Positions 6,717-14,446 of a DNA stretch of 17,174 nucleotides are shown one piece after another. Numbering within the stretch: the first letter of the stretch is position 1; the number at the start of each line of letters is the position of its first letter. The stretch comes from Cyanobacteria bacterium UBA11153 (GTDB lineage: Bacteria; Cyanobacteriota; Cyanobacteriia; Cyanobacteriales; Coleofasciculaceae), in contig DOIX01000032.1 in assembly GCA_003511885.1 (NCBI GenBank), positions 1,008 to 18,181 of the forward strand. The letters are read 5' to 3'. Position numbers and translations under genes: made by a program. The notes under the pieces were generated by a model. It saw nothing but the letters and a program-made list of their open reading frames with translations. It ran no database searches and was not told where the DNA came from.

Positions 6717-6742
6717 ACAAATAACGAGGAACAAGCTATAAT
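6714..6742 (+). promoter_or_regulatory. Perfect consensus sigma-70 promoter
   Basis: TTGACA (6714-6719), a 17-nt spacer and TATAAT (6737-6742), all matching consensus. Transcription would start near 6749 and read through the truncated gene start at 6783 into the STAND gene at 6927. Confidence 0.75.
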
Positions 6743-6782
6743 TTATCAGCTATTATTCTCTAATAAAAGAATGTAAAAAAAT

Positions 6783-6848
6783 ATGGCTGAGTTATCTGAG
6801 AAGCCAAAACCCCGGCACTTCTTAGAGAAGTCGGGTATCTTAAGCTAA
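6783..6848 (+). pseudogene. Truncated 5' copy of the 11185-11508 gene
   Basis: A 21-codon frame begins MAELSEKPKPR, matching MTELSEKPKPR at the start of the gene at 11185. The nucleotides agree from the A-rich leader (AAAAAAATATG) to CCAAAACCCCGGC. Homology then stops at a palindromic repeat (about 6812-6840) that contributes the remaining codons and leads to a stop. The rest of the gene and its protease partner are missing. It sits between a strong promoter and the STAND gene, so it may now act as a leader peptide or simply be a remnant. Confidence 0.65.
6810..6840. repeat. CCCGRCTTCTT-type palindromic repeat
   Basis: CCCCGGCACTTCTT followed by AGAGAAGTCGGG forms an imperfect hairpin directly after the PKPR codons of the truncated gene. 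A related half, CCCCGACTTCTTCAAG, lies at about 11895-11910 after the protease gene. This is a common form of dispersed repeat in cyanobacterial genomes. Confidence 0.5.
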
Positions 6849-6926
6849 AAAAAATCCGGATTTCTCCACTCATCTGTTGAAGCAATCCGAAAATGGACTT
6901 GACAAACAACAACGGATACAGGAATA

Positions 6927-9900
6927 ATGCGTACTCTCAAAGCCTCTCCCCAAGGATTGGAGAAAATCAAGCAAGCGAGAGAAAAAACTGGCTTCGCAAT
7001 AGAAAACCCGCGATGGCAAAAGGAAGCCAGTAAAATTTTAGAGCCAGGTACAAACTGGGAAGAAGTGGAGCTATTTGCCGTCTCTATTGGCACTTGGAAA
7101 AGGTTTTTGCGAGGTGAATCTGTCAAAGCCAATACCTTTAAAGCATTCTGCCAAATTCTAGATTTGAATTGGCAAGAAATAGTTGAATCAAATAACCCCA
7201 TCCATCCCCCACTCCCCATTCCCCACTCCCTATTCCCCATTGACTTGATAGAAGCGCCGGATGTACCATTATTTTGCGATCGCACCCAAGAAATCGCTAC
7301 CTTAGAAAAATGGATTGTTACTGACAATTGCCGTTTAGTGGCAATTTTGGCAATGGGTGGTACGGGAAAAACTGCCCTTGCTGTCAAATTAGTTGAAAAA
7401 ATTAAAAGTAAATTTGACTCTATTATTTGGCGCAGTCTCCAAAATGCACCAACTATCGAAAAAATCATCGCCGATTTGATTAAATTTCTCTCTCAACACC
7501 GAGAAATCAATTTACCAGAAACTCTCGACGAAAAAATTACTCTCCTAATTCAATATCTGGCTTCTTCCCGCTGTCTGTTAATCCTAGATAATGCCGAATC
7601 TATTTTGCAAAGCGGTACTCTCAATGGTGCCTATCGCCCAGGATATGAAGGATATGGCAAGCTATGGCAAAGGATAGCCGAATCCCAACATCAAAGTTGT
7701 TTGCTACTCACCAGTCGGGAACAATTTAAACGAGTTAAACGATTAGCTGGGGAAACTTTACCCGTGCGAGTTTTAGAGTTAAGTGGATTACCTGAAACAG
7801 CCAGCGAAATTATCAAAGCTAGAGGCATAATTGCTACTGATGCAGAACTAAAAAATCTCATCGATTATTATCACGGCAATCCTCTCGCCTTAGAAATTGT
7901 CCCCGCCACAATTAAAAAGACATTCAACGGTAGTATTGCTAAGTTTCTGGCAGGAGGTAACACCGTTTTTGGCGATATTTACGATCTCCTTACCGAACAA
8001 TTCAATCGCCTTTCGATAACAGAACAATCTTTAATGTATTGGTTAGCCATTAACCGGGAACCAGTTAACTCAAATCAACTAGAAGATGATTTTATCCCCA
8101 AATTATCACAACGAGAAATTATTGAAACCTTAGATTCCCTCGCAGGGAGATCCCTGATTCAATCCCACGCTACAGGTTTCACCCTGCAAAACGTGGTAAT
8201 GGAATATGTTAGCGATCGCTTGATTACAACTATTATAGAAGAACTAGCCACCTGTAACTTTAATCTTTTTAAAACCCACGCCATTATCAAGGCTACCGCC
8301 AAAGACTATATCCGAGAAACGCAAAAACGCATCTTACTCACACCCATTACTACAAACTTAAGTAAATATCAAACTCAAAGCGCAATTGCCCATAAATTTC
8401 GCCAAATTATCCAACAACTTCAACAAGCACAAATCTCTTCTCTACTAGAAGAAGAGTGCCCCATTAACTCTGGGCAAAATTATCAATCAGATCCCCCTAA
8501 ATCCCCCTTAGAAAGGGGGACTTTGACCGAATTCTCCCCCCTTTTTAAGGGGGGTAGGGGGGGATCTCCAGCTTTGCCAACCAACTATAACCCGACAGGG
8601 ACAGGATATGCTGCTGGAAACATTATCAATCTTTTAGTTCAACTCCAAATCGACTTAACAGGTTACGACTTTTCCCACCTGCCGATTTGTCAAGCTTACC
8701 TGCAAGGTGTCACTTTACAAGAGGTAAACTTTAGTTACTGCCATTTAGAAAAGTCAGTTTTTTCCGAATCTTTAGGTAGCATCTTTAGCGTTAATTTCAG
8801 TCCAGACCAAAAACTGCTAGTAACAGGTGGGATGGATGGCAAAATTCGCCTTTGGGAAGTTGCCGATGGCAAACAAATTATGGCATGGCAAGGACATGGT
8901 GACTGGATTCGTTCCGTTATTTTTAGCCCGGATGGTAAACTAATTGCTAGTGCTAGTAACGATAAAACAGTGAGGATTTGGGATAGCCAAACAGGAGACT
9001 GTTTAAAAATATTGCGCGGACATACGGATTGGATTTGGTCAGTCAAATTCGTCTTCGGACAGGAGTTGTTAGTTAGTGCGAGTGGCGATAATACGGCTAA
9101 ACTTTGGAGTATTAAATTAGGGATTTGCTTATTTACTTTCCACGAACCAGAAACATTAGTTTGGTCGGTAGCATTTAGCCCAGATCGATATACAATTGCT
9201 ACAGGGAGTGCTACTTCTGTAAAACTGTGGAATATTTGGACAAATCAGTGTATCAAAATCTTAACAGATAATGCCACTCGCATTCGCGCCCTTTGCTTTA
9301 GTCCAGATGGCAAAACTTTAGTCGGTAGCGATAATCAAATAATTAGAATTTGGGATATTAAGACAGGAAAATGTTTGCAAACCATGAAAGCTGCATCGAC
9401 TACTTCCATTTGGTTACTGCAATTTAGTCCTGATGGAAAAGAGTTAATTAGTGGCGGTACGGATAAAATTCAATTGTGGAATTTAGAACATTTGCAACCC
9501 ATAACTACTCTCCACGAACCCCAACATCGCATTCGTTCTCTAGCTTACAGTCTAGATCGAAAAACGATTGTTGTGGGCAGCGATGACCAACTGGTGAGAC
9601 TCTGGGATACTCAAACTGGAGAACCCATTAGAACTTTGCAAGGATATCTCAATCGTATTTGGACAGTTGCTGTGGTGGAAAAACCTAACCCCCCAGCCCC
9701 CTTCCCTACGAGGGAAGGGGGAGAATTACTCCCCTCTCCTCATAGGAGAGGGGAAGGGGGAGAGGTGGAATTACTCTCCTCTCCTCACAGGAGAGGGGAA
9801 GGGGGAGAGGTGGAATTACTCCCCTCTCCTCACAGGAGAGGGGAAGGGGGAGAGGTAATATATTTGGCTAGCGGTAGCGACGATAATCAGATTAGAGTGT

Positions 9901-10799
9901 GGAATGCCCAAACAGGTGAATGTCTAAAAATCCTCCTAGGACATCAAGGCAGAATTCGCTATTTAGATTTTAGTCCCGATGGTAAATTATTAGCTAGTGC
10001 CAGTCACGATCGCACGATTAAAATTTGGGATGTTGCCACTGGAGAATGCTTGAAAACTTGGCGCGGACATACAGATTGGGTGTGGTCAGTTATATTTAGC
10101 CAAAATAATTATACCTTAATTAGTGCGGCTGACGATCGCACAATTTTGCTTTGGGATATGCAGGCTAATGAATCCCAAGTATTGAGGGATTTAGAAACAG
10201 AATGGATTTGGGCGATTGCTTCTCATCCCCACGCCCCAATCCTCGCCACCGCAGGTTCGAGTCAAGCCATCAATCTCTGGGATATTACCACTGGAAAACT
10301 TTTACATACTCTCATCGGACATACCCATCGAATTAGAAGTATCGCCTTTAATTATACCGGGAAAAAGTTAGCCAGCAGTTGCGATAATTTCCATTTAAAA
10401 TTATGGAACTGGGAGACAGGAGAATGTTTAAATATATTATCAGAACATCAAAGTGAAATTCGCGCGATCGCATTTATTCCCCCATCTAATACTAGACCAG
10501 AAATACTCGTTAGCGCCAGTAGCGATCGCACTCTGAGACTGTGGGATACTCAGACTGGTAAATCTTTGGGTATTTTAACTGGACATAGGGATAGTATTTG
10601 GTCAATTGCTTACAGTTACCACCTGGATATTCTCTATAGCTGTGGAGAAGACGAAAAGATTAAACTTTGGGATATTAATACCCAGACTTGTATCAAAACC
10701 CTGAGAATTCCTCCTCCTTATCAAGGCATGAATATTGCCGGAGTCACTGGTTTAACTGAAGTCCAAATTTCCTCTCTCAAAACTTTAGGTGCTGCATAA
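6927..10799 (+). CDS. STAND NTPase: HTH-like domain, NB-ARC and 14 WD40 blades
   Basis: A 1290-residue signal-transduction ATPase of the AP-ATPase/NLR type. Order: helical HTH-like domain (1-88; [11 protein letters not shown]); linker; NB-ARC with Walker A AMGGTGKT (142-149), Walker [10 protein letters not shown] (216-224), sensor LLLTSRE (259-265) and HGNPLAL (316-322); winged-helix and arm region, with LQNVVMEYV (420-428) at the MHD position; a pentapeptide-like lead-in ([11 protein letters not shown]...); then 14 WD40 repeats (about 616-1253), enough for two seven-bladed propellers. Such proteins usually sense a ligand through the propeller and oligomerise on nucleotide exchange. No enzymatic effector domain is visible, so output may go through the N-terminal domain. 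Repeat-derived DNA is in frame at residues about 89-105, 521-547 and 918-977. The ATG has only a short AGGA three bases upstream; a consensus promoter lies at 6714-6742. Confidence 0.95.
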   Translation: MRTLKASPQGLEKIKQAREKTGFAIENPRWQKEASKILEPGTNWEEVELFAVSIGTWKRFLRGESVKANTFKAFCQILDLNWQEIVESNNPIHPPLPIPHSLFPIDLIEAPDVPLFCDRTQEIATLEKWIVTDNCRLVAILAMGGTGKTALAVKLVEKIKSKFDSIIWRSLQNAPTIEKIIADLIKFLSQHREINLPETLDEKITLLIQYLASSRCLLILDNAESILQSGTLNGAYRPGYEGYGKLWQRIAESQHQSCLLLTSREQFKRVKRLAGETLPVRVLELSGLPETASEIIKARGIIATDAELKNLIDYYHGNPLALEIVPATIKKTFNGSIAKFLAGGNTVFGDIYDLLTEQFNRLSITEQSLMYWLAINREPVNSNQLEDDFIPKLSQREIIETLDSLAGRSLIQSHATGFTLQNVVMEYVSDRLITTIIEELATCNFNLFKTHAIIKATAKDYIRETQKRILLTPITTNLSKYQTQSAIAHKFRQIIQQLQQAQISSLLEEECPINSGQNYQSDPPKSPLERGTLTEFSPLFKGGRGGSPALPTNYNPTGTGYAAGNIINLLVQLQIDLTGYDFSHLPICQAYLQGVTLQEVNFSYCHLEKSVFSESLGSIFSVNFSPDQKLLVTGGMDGKIRLWEVADGKQIMAWQGHGDWIRSVIFSPDGKLIASASNDKTVRIWDSQTGDCLKILRGHTDWIWSVKFVFGQELLVSASGDNTAKLWSIKLGICLFTFHEPETLVWSVAFSPDRYTIATGSATSVKLWNIWTNQCIKILTDNATRIRALCFSPDGKTLVGSDNQIIRIWDIKTGKCLQTMKAASTTSIWLLQFSPDGKELISGGTDKIQLWNLEHLQPITTLHEPQHRIRSLAYSLDRKTIVVGSDDQLVRLWDTQTGEPIRTLQGYLNRIWTVAVVEKPNPPAPFPTREGGELLPSPHRRGEGGEVELLSSPHRRGEGGEVELLPSPHRRGEGGEVIYLASGSDDNQIRVWNAQTGECLKILLGHQGRIRYLDFSPDGKLLASASHDRTIKIWDVATGECLKTWRGHTDWVWSVIFSQNNYTLISAADDRTILLWDMQANESQVLRDLETEWIWAIASHPHAPILATAGSSQAINLWDITTGKLLHTLIGHTHRIRSIAFNYTGKKLASSCDNFHLKLWNWETGECLNILSEHQSEIRAIAFIPPSNTRPEILVSASSDRTLRLWDTQTGKSLGILTGHRDSIWSIAYSYHLDILYSCGEDEKIKLWDINTQTCIKTLRIPPPYQGMNIAGVTGLTEVQISSLKTLGAA
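7195..7243 (+). repeat. CCCCATTCC-type low-complexity repeat inside the STAND gene
   Basis: Variants of CCACTCCCCATTCC are repeated here and encode the proline-rich linker [15 protein letters not shown] between the N-terminal domain and NB-ARC. A similar tract (TTCCCCATTCCCCC) occurs in the intergenic gap near 3181-3194, suggesting a dispersed repeat that became coding. Confidence 0.55.
8490..8566 (+). repeat. GATCCCCC palindromic MITE-like element inside the STAND gene
   Basis: The 77-bp element starts GATCCCCCTAAATCCCCC and ends AAGGGGGGTAGGGGGGGATC, with inverted ends and inner CCCCCTT/AAGGGGG pairings. It is in frame and adds about 26 residues ([11 protein letters not shown]...GGRGGSP) just before the [11 protein letters not shown] segment that leads into the propeller. 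The bases either side encode normal family sequence, so this looks like an insertion kept open. Confidence 0.75.
9683..9857 (+). repeat. Hairpin cluster with three in-frame 45-bp tandem repeats inside WD40 blade 8
   Basis: A perfect 11-bp hairpin (CCCCCTTCCCT 9697-9707 with AGGGAAGGGGG 9711-9721) is followed by 45-bp units at 9723-9767, 9768-9812 and 9813-9857. Each contains a further hairpin such as CCCCTCTCCT-CAT-AGGAGAGGGG. Each unit encodes ELL[PS][11 protein letters not shown]. The block lies between the first and second strands of blade 8 (RIWTVAV ... IYLASGS). The 45-bp length keeps the frame at any copy number. Confidence 0.85.
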
Positions 10800-10860
10800 C
10801 ATACCATCGTATCTAATAAACATCTCCAAAATATAATTTCGAGATCTTTTATCTATGTAG

Positions 10861-10925
10861 GGGTGAAGCATTTGGGCGACAATTTATGTCGAAAACCCCA
10901 GATATACAGTCCAAATGCTTCACCC
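10861..10925. repeat. Perfect 15-bp inverted repeat after the STAND gene
   Basis: GGGTGAAGCATTTGG (10861-10875) is the exact reverse complement of CCAAATGCTTCACCC (10911-10925). The loop contains a smaller CGAC/GTCG hairpin. It lies 60 bases after the STAND stop codon and could stabilise or end the transcript, though no T run follows. It is of a type seen as dispersed repeats in cyanobacteria. The rest of the gap to 11122 shows only another repeat-like tract (TTTGCGCACCTTTGCGTT, about 11031-11050). Confidence 0.7.
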
Positions 10926-11122
10926 TCCCCCTGGATCTCTAAACACACTCTAGGCGATAATTTATTTGTTGGAGAAGTCTATTGTAGCACTGCTCAAATG
11001 CCCTGAACACACCGACAATCTCCTTCTTTTCTTTGCGCACCTTTGCGTTAAAAAAAAAGACATGATAAGAAAGAGATTTTAATCCCCAGCGAACTGACAG
11101 GATAGTCAAGCAGTATATCAAT

Positions 11123-11151
11123 TTGACAAAATCTAACTAATTAGATAAAAT
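11123..11151 (+). promoter_or_regulatory. Promoter of the small protein/aspartic protease pair
   Basis: TTGACA (11123-11128), a 17-nt spacer and TAAAAT (11146-11151), 33 bases before the ATG at 11185. Its -35, spacing and A-rich leader parallel the promoter at 6714-6742. Confidence 0.65.
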
Positions 11152-11184
11152 CAAACTATTATTATCCTTAACTTATAAAAAAAT

Positions 11185-11508
11185 ATGACTGAATTATCTG
11201 AGAAGCCAAAACCCCGGCGCGGTAGAATCTTTCCCGAACGAACTATCCCGCCAGAAGAATTAGCAAGACGAAAAGCGGAAAGAACTAAATTAGGTTTGCG
11301 CTGTCGAGCAATCTTTGAACGATTGCGACCAGAATTGATCGAAAAATATTATAACTGGTTTATTGCGATCGAACCCGATAGTGGCGACTACTTAATCGAT
11401 CCTGACTTCCTAGGTATTATCCAAAAAGTTCAAGCCCAGTATGGCGATAAGGATGTAATGTTAACAACCTTTCGTCTCAATGAAACAGGAGCTTGCGGTC
11501 GAATATGA
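11185..11508 (+). CDS. Hypothetical 107-aa protein upstream of an aspartic protease
   Basis: Cytoplasmic by sequence, with no signal or membrane segment. The N-terminal half is basic and proline-containing (KPKPRRGRIFPERTIPPEELARRKAERTK). The second half (about 40-100) is a compact alpha/beta region: RAIFERLRPELIEKYYNWFIAIEPDSGDYLIDPDFLGIIQKV. I do not recognise a named family, though small proteins of this kind next to retropepsin-like proteases are familiar in cyanobacteria. The ATG was chosen because the A-rich leader and the MTELSEKPKPR start are conserved in the truncated copy at 6783. Its TGA overlaps the protease ATG (ATGA at 11505-11508), so the two are translationally coupled and probably act together; a toxin-antitoxin-like or adaptor relation is possible but unproven. 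Confidence 0.85.
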   Translation: MTELSEKPKPRRGRIFPERTIPPEELARRKAERTKLGLRCRAIFERLRPELIEKYYNWFIAIEPDSGDYLIDPDFLGIIQKVQAQYGDKDVMLTTFRLNETGACGRI

Positions 11509-11888
11509 TATCAGGTAAATTTGGTGAATATGGGGAGTTATTTTTTGAAATTGAATTAATTGCCTCAAATGGCGAGATTTTTCCGGTAGAAGCGATACTT
11601 GACACAGGCTTTACCACAGGTTACTTGGCAATTAATTTTCAAGATATAGAAGCCTTGGAATGGCCTTTAATTAGGTCTAAGATTAGGCTGGGAACAGCGC
11701 GAGGCGAAGATTTTTTTGACCTATATGAAGGGAGGGTAATTATAGACAGTCAAGAATTTATAATTCCCGCTCATGTTGGTGATGAACTTAGCGAAATATT
11801 AATCGGTTCCCAATGGCTGGATAGAATGGAACTAGTCGTTAATAAACCTAGGGGAATTTTGACATTAGAAATAGTCCAAGATCTTTAA
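11505..11888 (+). CDS. Retropepsin-like (clan AA) aspartic protease family protein
   Basis: A 127-residue single-lobe aspartic protease homologue. The catalytic motif is AILDTGFTTGYLAI, with Asp33 in DTG at 33-35; the second half carries the usual hydrophobic-glycine pair EILIGSQWLDRMELVV (97-112). Single-lobe proteases of this clan work as homodimers, each monomer giving one Asp. There is no signal peptide, so it is probably cytosolic. The start is ATG at 11505, which overlaps the preceding stop codon as ATGA; a TTG at 11493 would add four residues but has its SD (AGGAG at 11487-11491) too close. The substrate is unknown; the co-encoded 107-aa protein is the obvious candidate partner or target. 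Confidence 0.85.
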   Translation: MISGKFGEYGELFFEIELIASNGEIFPVEAILDTGFTTGYLAINFQDIEALEWPLIRSKIRLGTARGEDFFDLYEGRVIIDSQEFIIPAHVGDELSEILIGSQWLDRMELVVNKPRGILTLEIVQDL

Positions 11889-11967
11889 TCAGATCCCCGA
11901 CTTCTTCAAGTCAACTGCTGTAGCTGATTCCGGATGGGAAATCTTGAATGTTAAGAAAATAGGAATG

Positions 11968-12002
11968 ACGGAGGGACGCTACTAGTAGTGTCCTTCCTCC
12001 GT
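11968..12002. terminator. Near-perfect palindrome after the protease gene
   Basis: ACGGAGG...GACGCTACT pairs with AGTAGTGTC...CCTCCGT around a CTAG centre with a two-base bulge. It lies 80 bases past the protease stop. It is suitable as a transcript-ending hairpin for the 11185-11888 pair, but the following bases (TATCTAGTACTAATTT) have no long T run. Confidence 0.4.
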
Positions 12003-12129
12003 TATCTAGTACTAATTTCCTAAAATAGTGCTACAGATTAACTCCCCCAATCCCCCCATATAAGGCTATGCTTTACCGACATCTTTCTTAACAATCTTGA
12101 AACGATTGTCCGTCAGGTGTTATAGAGAT

Positions 12130-12217
12130 AGAACTTACGCAGTCACGCTACCAATAGTGGATGGTGCGTTAGATGGGGCATAACGCACCCTACAGATAGA
12201 TGGTTTGCGTAAATCCA
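12130..12217 (-). mobile_element. 88-bp MITE-like element, copy A
   Basis: Reads on the minus strand as TGGATTTACGCAAACC...TGCGTAAGTTCT and aligns without gaps over most of its length to copy B at 14447-14534. It has imperfect terminal inverted repeats of AGGACTTRCGCA type and an inner GGTGCGTTA/TAACGCACC stem. It has no coding capacity. The surrounding gap (11889-12393) is otherwise without a gene; a small ACAATC/GATTGT hairpin sits at 12091-12109. Confidence 0.75.
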
Positions 12218-12393
12218 GAGAGATTGTATTTAGAAGCATACTTGAGAAAAAAGCCATCATAGTTCTTGAGAAAAATTGGGTTTTATTGAGAATAAAGTAC
12301 CAAAGAATGGGGATTATGCAGGCATGAGTACTTGCTATCAAAAATATTAAGAAAGATCCCGATTGAGCATATCATATTAAAGGGGGAGTCAGA

Positions 12394-12522
12394 ATGGCAA
12401 GTGTCGCAGGTATTGAGGAAATTGCGATAACAAACCCTACAGACAGAGACTTTGAATATGTTTTGAAAAATCTCGATCGCACCAGTACCCAGACCAGCGA
12501 AAATAAATTTCGGTCAAATTAA
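12394..12522 (+). CDS. Possible 42-aa small protein upstream of the VWA gene
   Basis: An ATG at 12394 is preceded five bases upstream by AGGGGGAG, one of the best SD sequences in this part of the window. The 42-residue product starts MASVAGIEEIAITNP and is acidic in its first half (EE, DRDFEY), then polar. It has no hydrophobic segment, cysteines or recognised motif. It could be a genuine small protein, a leader, or the surviving front end of a larger gene. The 250 bases from its stop to the VWA start show no further frame that I would support. Confidence 0.4.
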   Translation: MASVAGIEEIAITNPTDRDFEYVLKNLDRTSTQTSENKFRSN

Positions 12523-12772
12523 CAAAATTTATGATACTTTTTGTCAAGTTTTGTGTGCGAAGAGAAAATTCGGTAACCACCAAGAGGTATAGTCAGGCAC
12601 AGAATTTAAAAAACAGCTCGAAAAGACTTCTGGCAAAAGCCAAAGTTTGAAGATTTTCTGTTCTTTATTTTTTGTGGAAAATTCCCGAATCAAAGAAAGG
12701 AGGCTAGTACATAACACCTTTGGGAATTGTGCCTTTTGAGAGCCAAACTGAGTGAAGGAGTTATTCAAATTC

Positions 12773-14365
12773 ATGAGTATTCCGATTCAGGTTTCACCGG
12801 CAACGAACGATCTGACTCTTTCCTTAGATCAGACATTCGCTGAAGTGGTGAAAGTGACGATCCCCAAATCAGGGGTAGTCCCTAAAGTGGATGTCTATTT
12901 TCTCGCCGACACGACTGGTAGCATGAGACCAGCGATCGCAGCCGTTAAGAGTGGCATCGTGGATGTCATGACCAGAATCAAAGCCCTAGGCTCCGATGTC
13001 TGGTTTGGAGTTGGCGACTACAAAGACTTTCCGGCACCAGTTGCCGACGAACATCCCTACGCATTTAAGCACCAATGTAGCTTGAATGCTGATATCGCCC
13101 AAGCCAAAGCCGCAATTGATGCCTGGACTACCTCTCCTGGGCAAGACACTCCAGAAGCCCAATTATATGGACTAGATCGAGTTGCCGAACCAGCAGGTGG
13201 CCAAATCGGTTGGCGTGGCGATGCCAAGCGGATTATTGTTTGGTTTGGCGATGCCGCCGGACACGATTCAGTCTGCAAGGGAATTTCCAACCTCTCTTAC
13301 GACATCACCGAGGCATCAGTCACGGCCAAGCTAGTCGCCGAAAAGATTAAGGTGTTAGCACTGAGCATGAACACCAACTATCGTGCCCCAGCCGGACTCG
13401 ACGACGAACCGAGAAACTCCAGCAGCGCCTTTAAGTCTAGGTGCGGAGAGCCAGGTGGCACTCCTGGACAAGGGACAAGAATCGCCCAAGCGACAGGTTG
13501 CAAGTTAGTTCAAGGTGTCAGTGCAGATACGATTGTGGAAACAATCACCACGGAATTGGCAGCACAAATCACCTCAATTGGCAACGTCAGCCTGGTAGCC
13601 AGCGGAGCCACCGTACCTTTCCTAGTTGCGATCGCACCTACCGCCGGATATGGTCCACTGAGCAGAGAGCAAGACAATCAAGTTAGTTTTGACGTTTCCT
13701 GGATTGGCACTGTAGCAGCCACGACTGAGGTTCAGGTTTTCAACGGCTCCCTCGATGTCGTAGCTGACGGTGAAGTCATTGGCGGCAAACCCGTCAAAAT
13801 CACAGTGCCGAGTTCAGTTCCAGAATTACCCCCAATTGAACCCGAGGACGAAGATATGGTCGCACGCCCAGATGATGTTTCCGGTACCTGGATGTTCATT
13901 CACCAAGTGACAGGTACTTATTTGCAATCGCCAGGTTACAATCCCGATGTCAACGATCATGTCCATACCTGGAACCTCGAGCCTCCTAATACTACAGCAG
14001 GATACCAAGGACACCTTTGGGTGTTGGTCAAACAGACTGATGGCACTTACCTGATCCAAACCTACGAGAAAGATTTCGCCTACAAGGAGAATTTGTATCT
14101 CCAAGCACCAGCCAAACCAGGGAATGACGGGTATCCAAGGTTGCAACGGCGCAGCCAAACTGAGTTGCAGTTTTGGGTATTGGTTCCAGTCAGCGGCGAT
14201 CCTGACACTTACGCCATTCAACCGAAGTCATACCCTGAATATGCCCTTGGTCTGATTAACAATGTTTGTCAAAACGGCATAGCTGTGGTTGCCAATCGCA
14301 CCTGGGGAAAACCAACTTTCCATCACTATTGGCGACTAAGCAAGGATTACACTGGAGGGAATTAA
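12773..14365 (+). CDS. VWA-domain protein with C-terminal ricin-type beta-trefoil-like domain
   Basis: A 530-residue protein of unknown role. A von Willebrand A domain (about 38-270) has a complete MIDAS: DTTGS (46-50), Thr126 in TPEAQ and Asp160 in FGDAAGHD, so it should bind a divalent cation and a ligand. Residues 270-345 look like a beta-sandwich. After an acidic, proline-rich linker (349-369) comes a trefoil-like domain (370-523) with three W-containing units (LWVLVK, FWVLVP, YWRL), as in carbohydrate-binding ricin-B lectins. There is no signal peptide. ATG 12773 is chosen because it starts the recognisable domain; its AAGGAG lies about 12 nt upstream, and a GTG at 12752 is a poorer option. 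By eye the gene is richer in G+C than its neighbours, and inverted MITE copies bracket it, suggesting acquisition. Confidence 0.9.
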   Translation: MSIPIQVSPATNDLTLSLDQTFAEVVKVTIPKSGVVPKVDVYFLADTTGSMRPAIAAVKSGIVDVMTRIKALGSDVWFGVGDYKDFPAPVADEHPYAFKHQCSLNADIAQAKAAIDAWTTSPGQDTPEAQLYGLDRVAEPAGGQIGWRGDAKRIIVWFGDAAGHDSVCKGISNLSYDITEASVTAKLVAEKIKVLALSMNTNYRAPAGLDDEPRNSSSAFKSRCGEPGGTPGQGTRIAQATGCKLVQGVSADTIVETITTELAAQITSIGNVSLVASGATVPFLVAIAPTAGYGPLSREQDNQVSFDVSWIGTVAATTEVQVFNGSLDVVADGEVIGGKPVKITVPSSVPELPPIEPEDEDMVARPDDVSGTWMFIHQVTGTYLQSPGYNPDVNDHVHTWNLEPPNTTAGYQGHLWVLVKQTDGTYLIQTYEKDFAYKENLYLQAPAKPGNDGYPRLQRRSQTELQFWVLVPVSGDPDTYAIQPKSYPEYALGLINNVCQNGIAVVANRTWGKPTFHHYWRLSKDYTGGN

Positions 14366-14409
14366 ATCTCGAGTGCTATAAAGAGCTAATGTGGCGGTAT
14401 GAATGCTAA

Positions 14410-14432
14410 AAGGCTTTGCAGGCAAAAGCCTT
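14410..14432 (+). terminator. Hairpin after the VWA gene
   Basis: AAGGCTTT (14410-14417) and AAAGCCTT (14425-14432) form a perfect 8-bp stem with a 7-nt loop, 45 bases after the VWA stop. Without a T tract it is a weak candidate terminator or dispersed repeat. Confidence 0.4.
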
Positions 14433-14446
14433 CAGCCTAAAAGCTC

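Noticed and set aside
6845..7468. 207-aa minus-strand frame
   Set aside because: Antisense to the HTH-like and NB-ARC region of the STAND gene, whose Walker A is intact.
9723..9857. Possible CRISPR array
   Set aside because: The repeats are contiguous 45-bp units with no unique spacers and lie in frame in a WD40 gene.
9667..9858. 63-aa plus-strand frame of repeated GEGKGER-type units
   Set aside because: Same 45-bp repeats read in another frame; it stays open only because the unit length is divisible by three.
10939..11121. 60-aa minus-strand frame
   Set aside because: Covers a repeat-like tract (TTTGCGCACCTTTGCGTT) and an A/T run; no SD, and the product looks repeat-derived.
12135..12341. 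68-aa minus-strand frame
   Set aside because: A large part is the MITE copy A; no gene-like features.
12696..12703. Excellent SD-like AAAGGAGG
   Set aside because: No ATG, GTG or TTG follows at usable spacing; it may be a relic or chance.
12544..12774. 76-aa minus-strand frame upstream of the VWA gene
   Set aside because: No SD, no recognisable sequence, and it runs into the VWA translation start region.
13826..14221. 131-aa minus-strand frame
   Set aside because: Antisense to the linker and trefoil part of the VWA gene.
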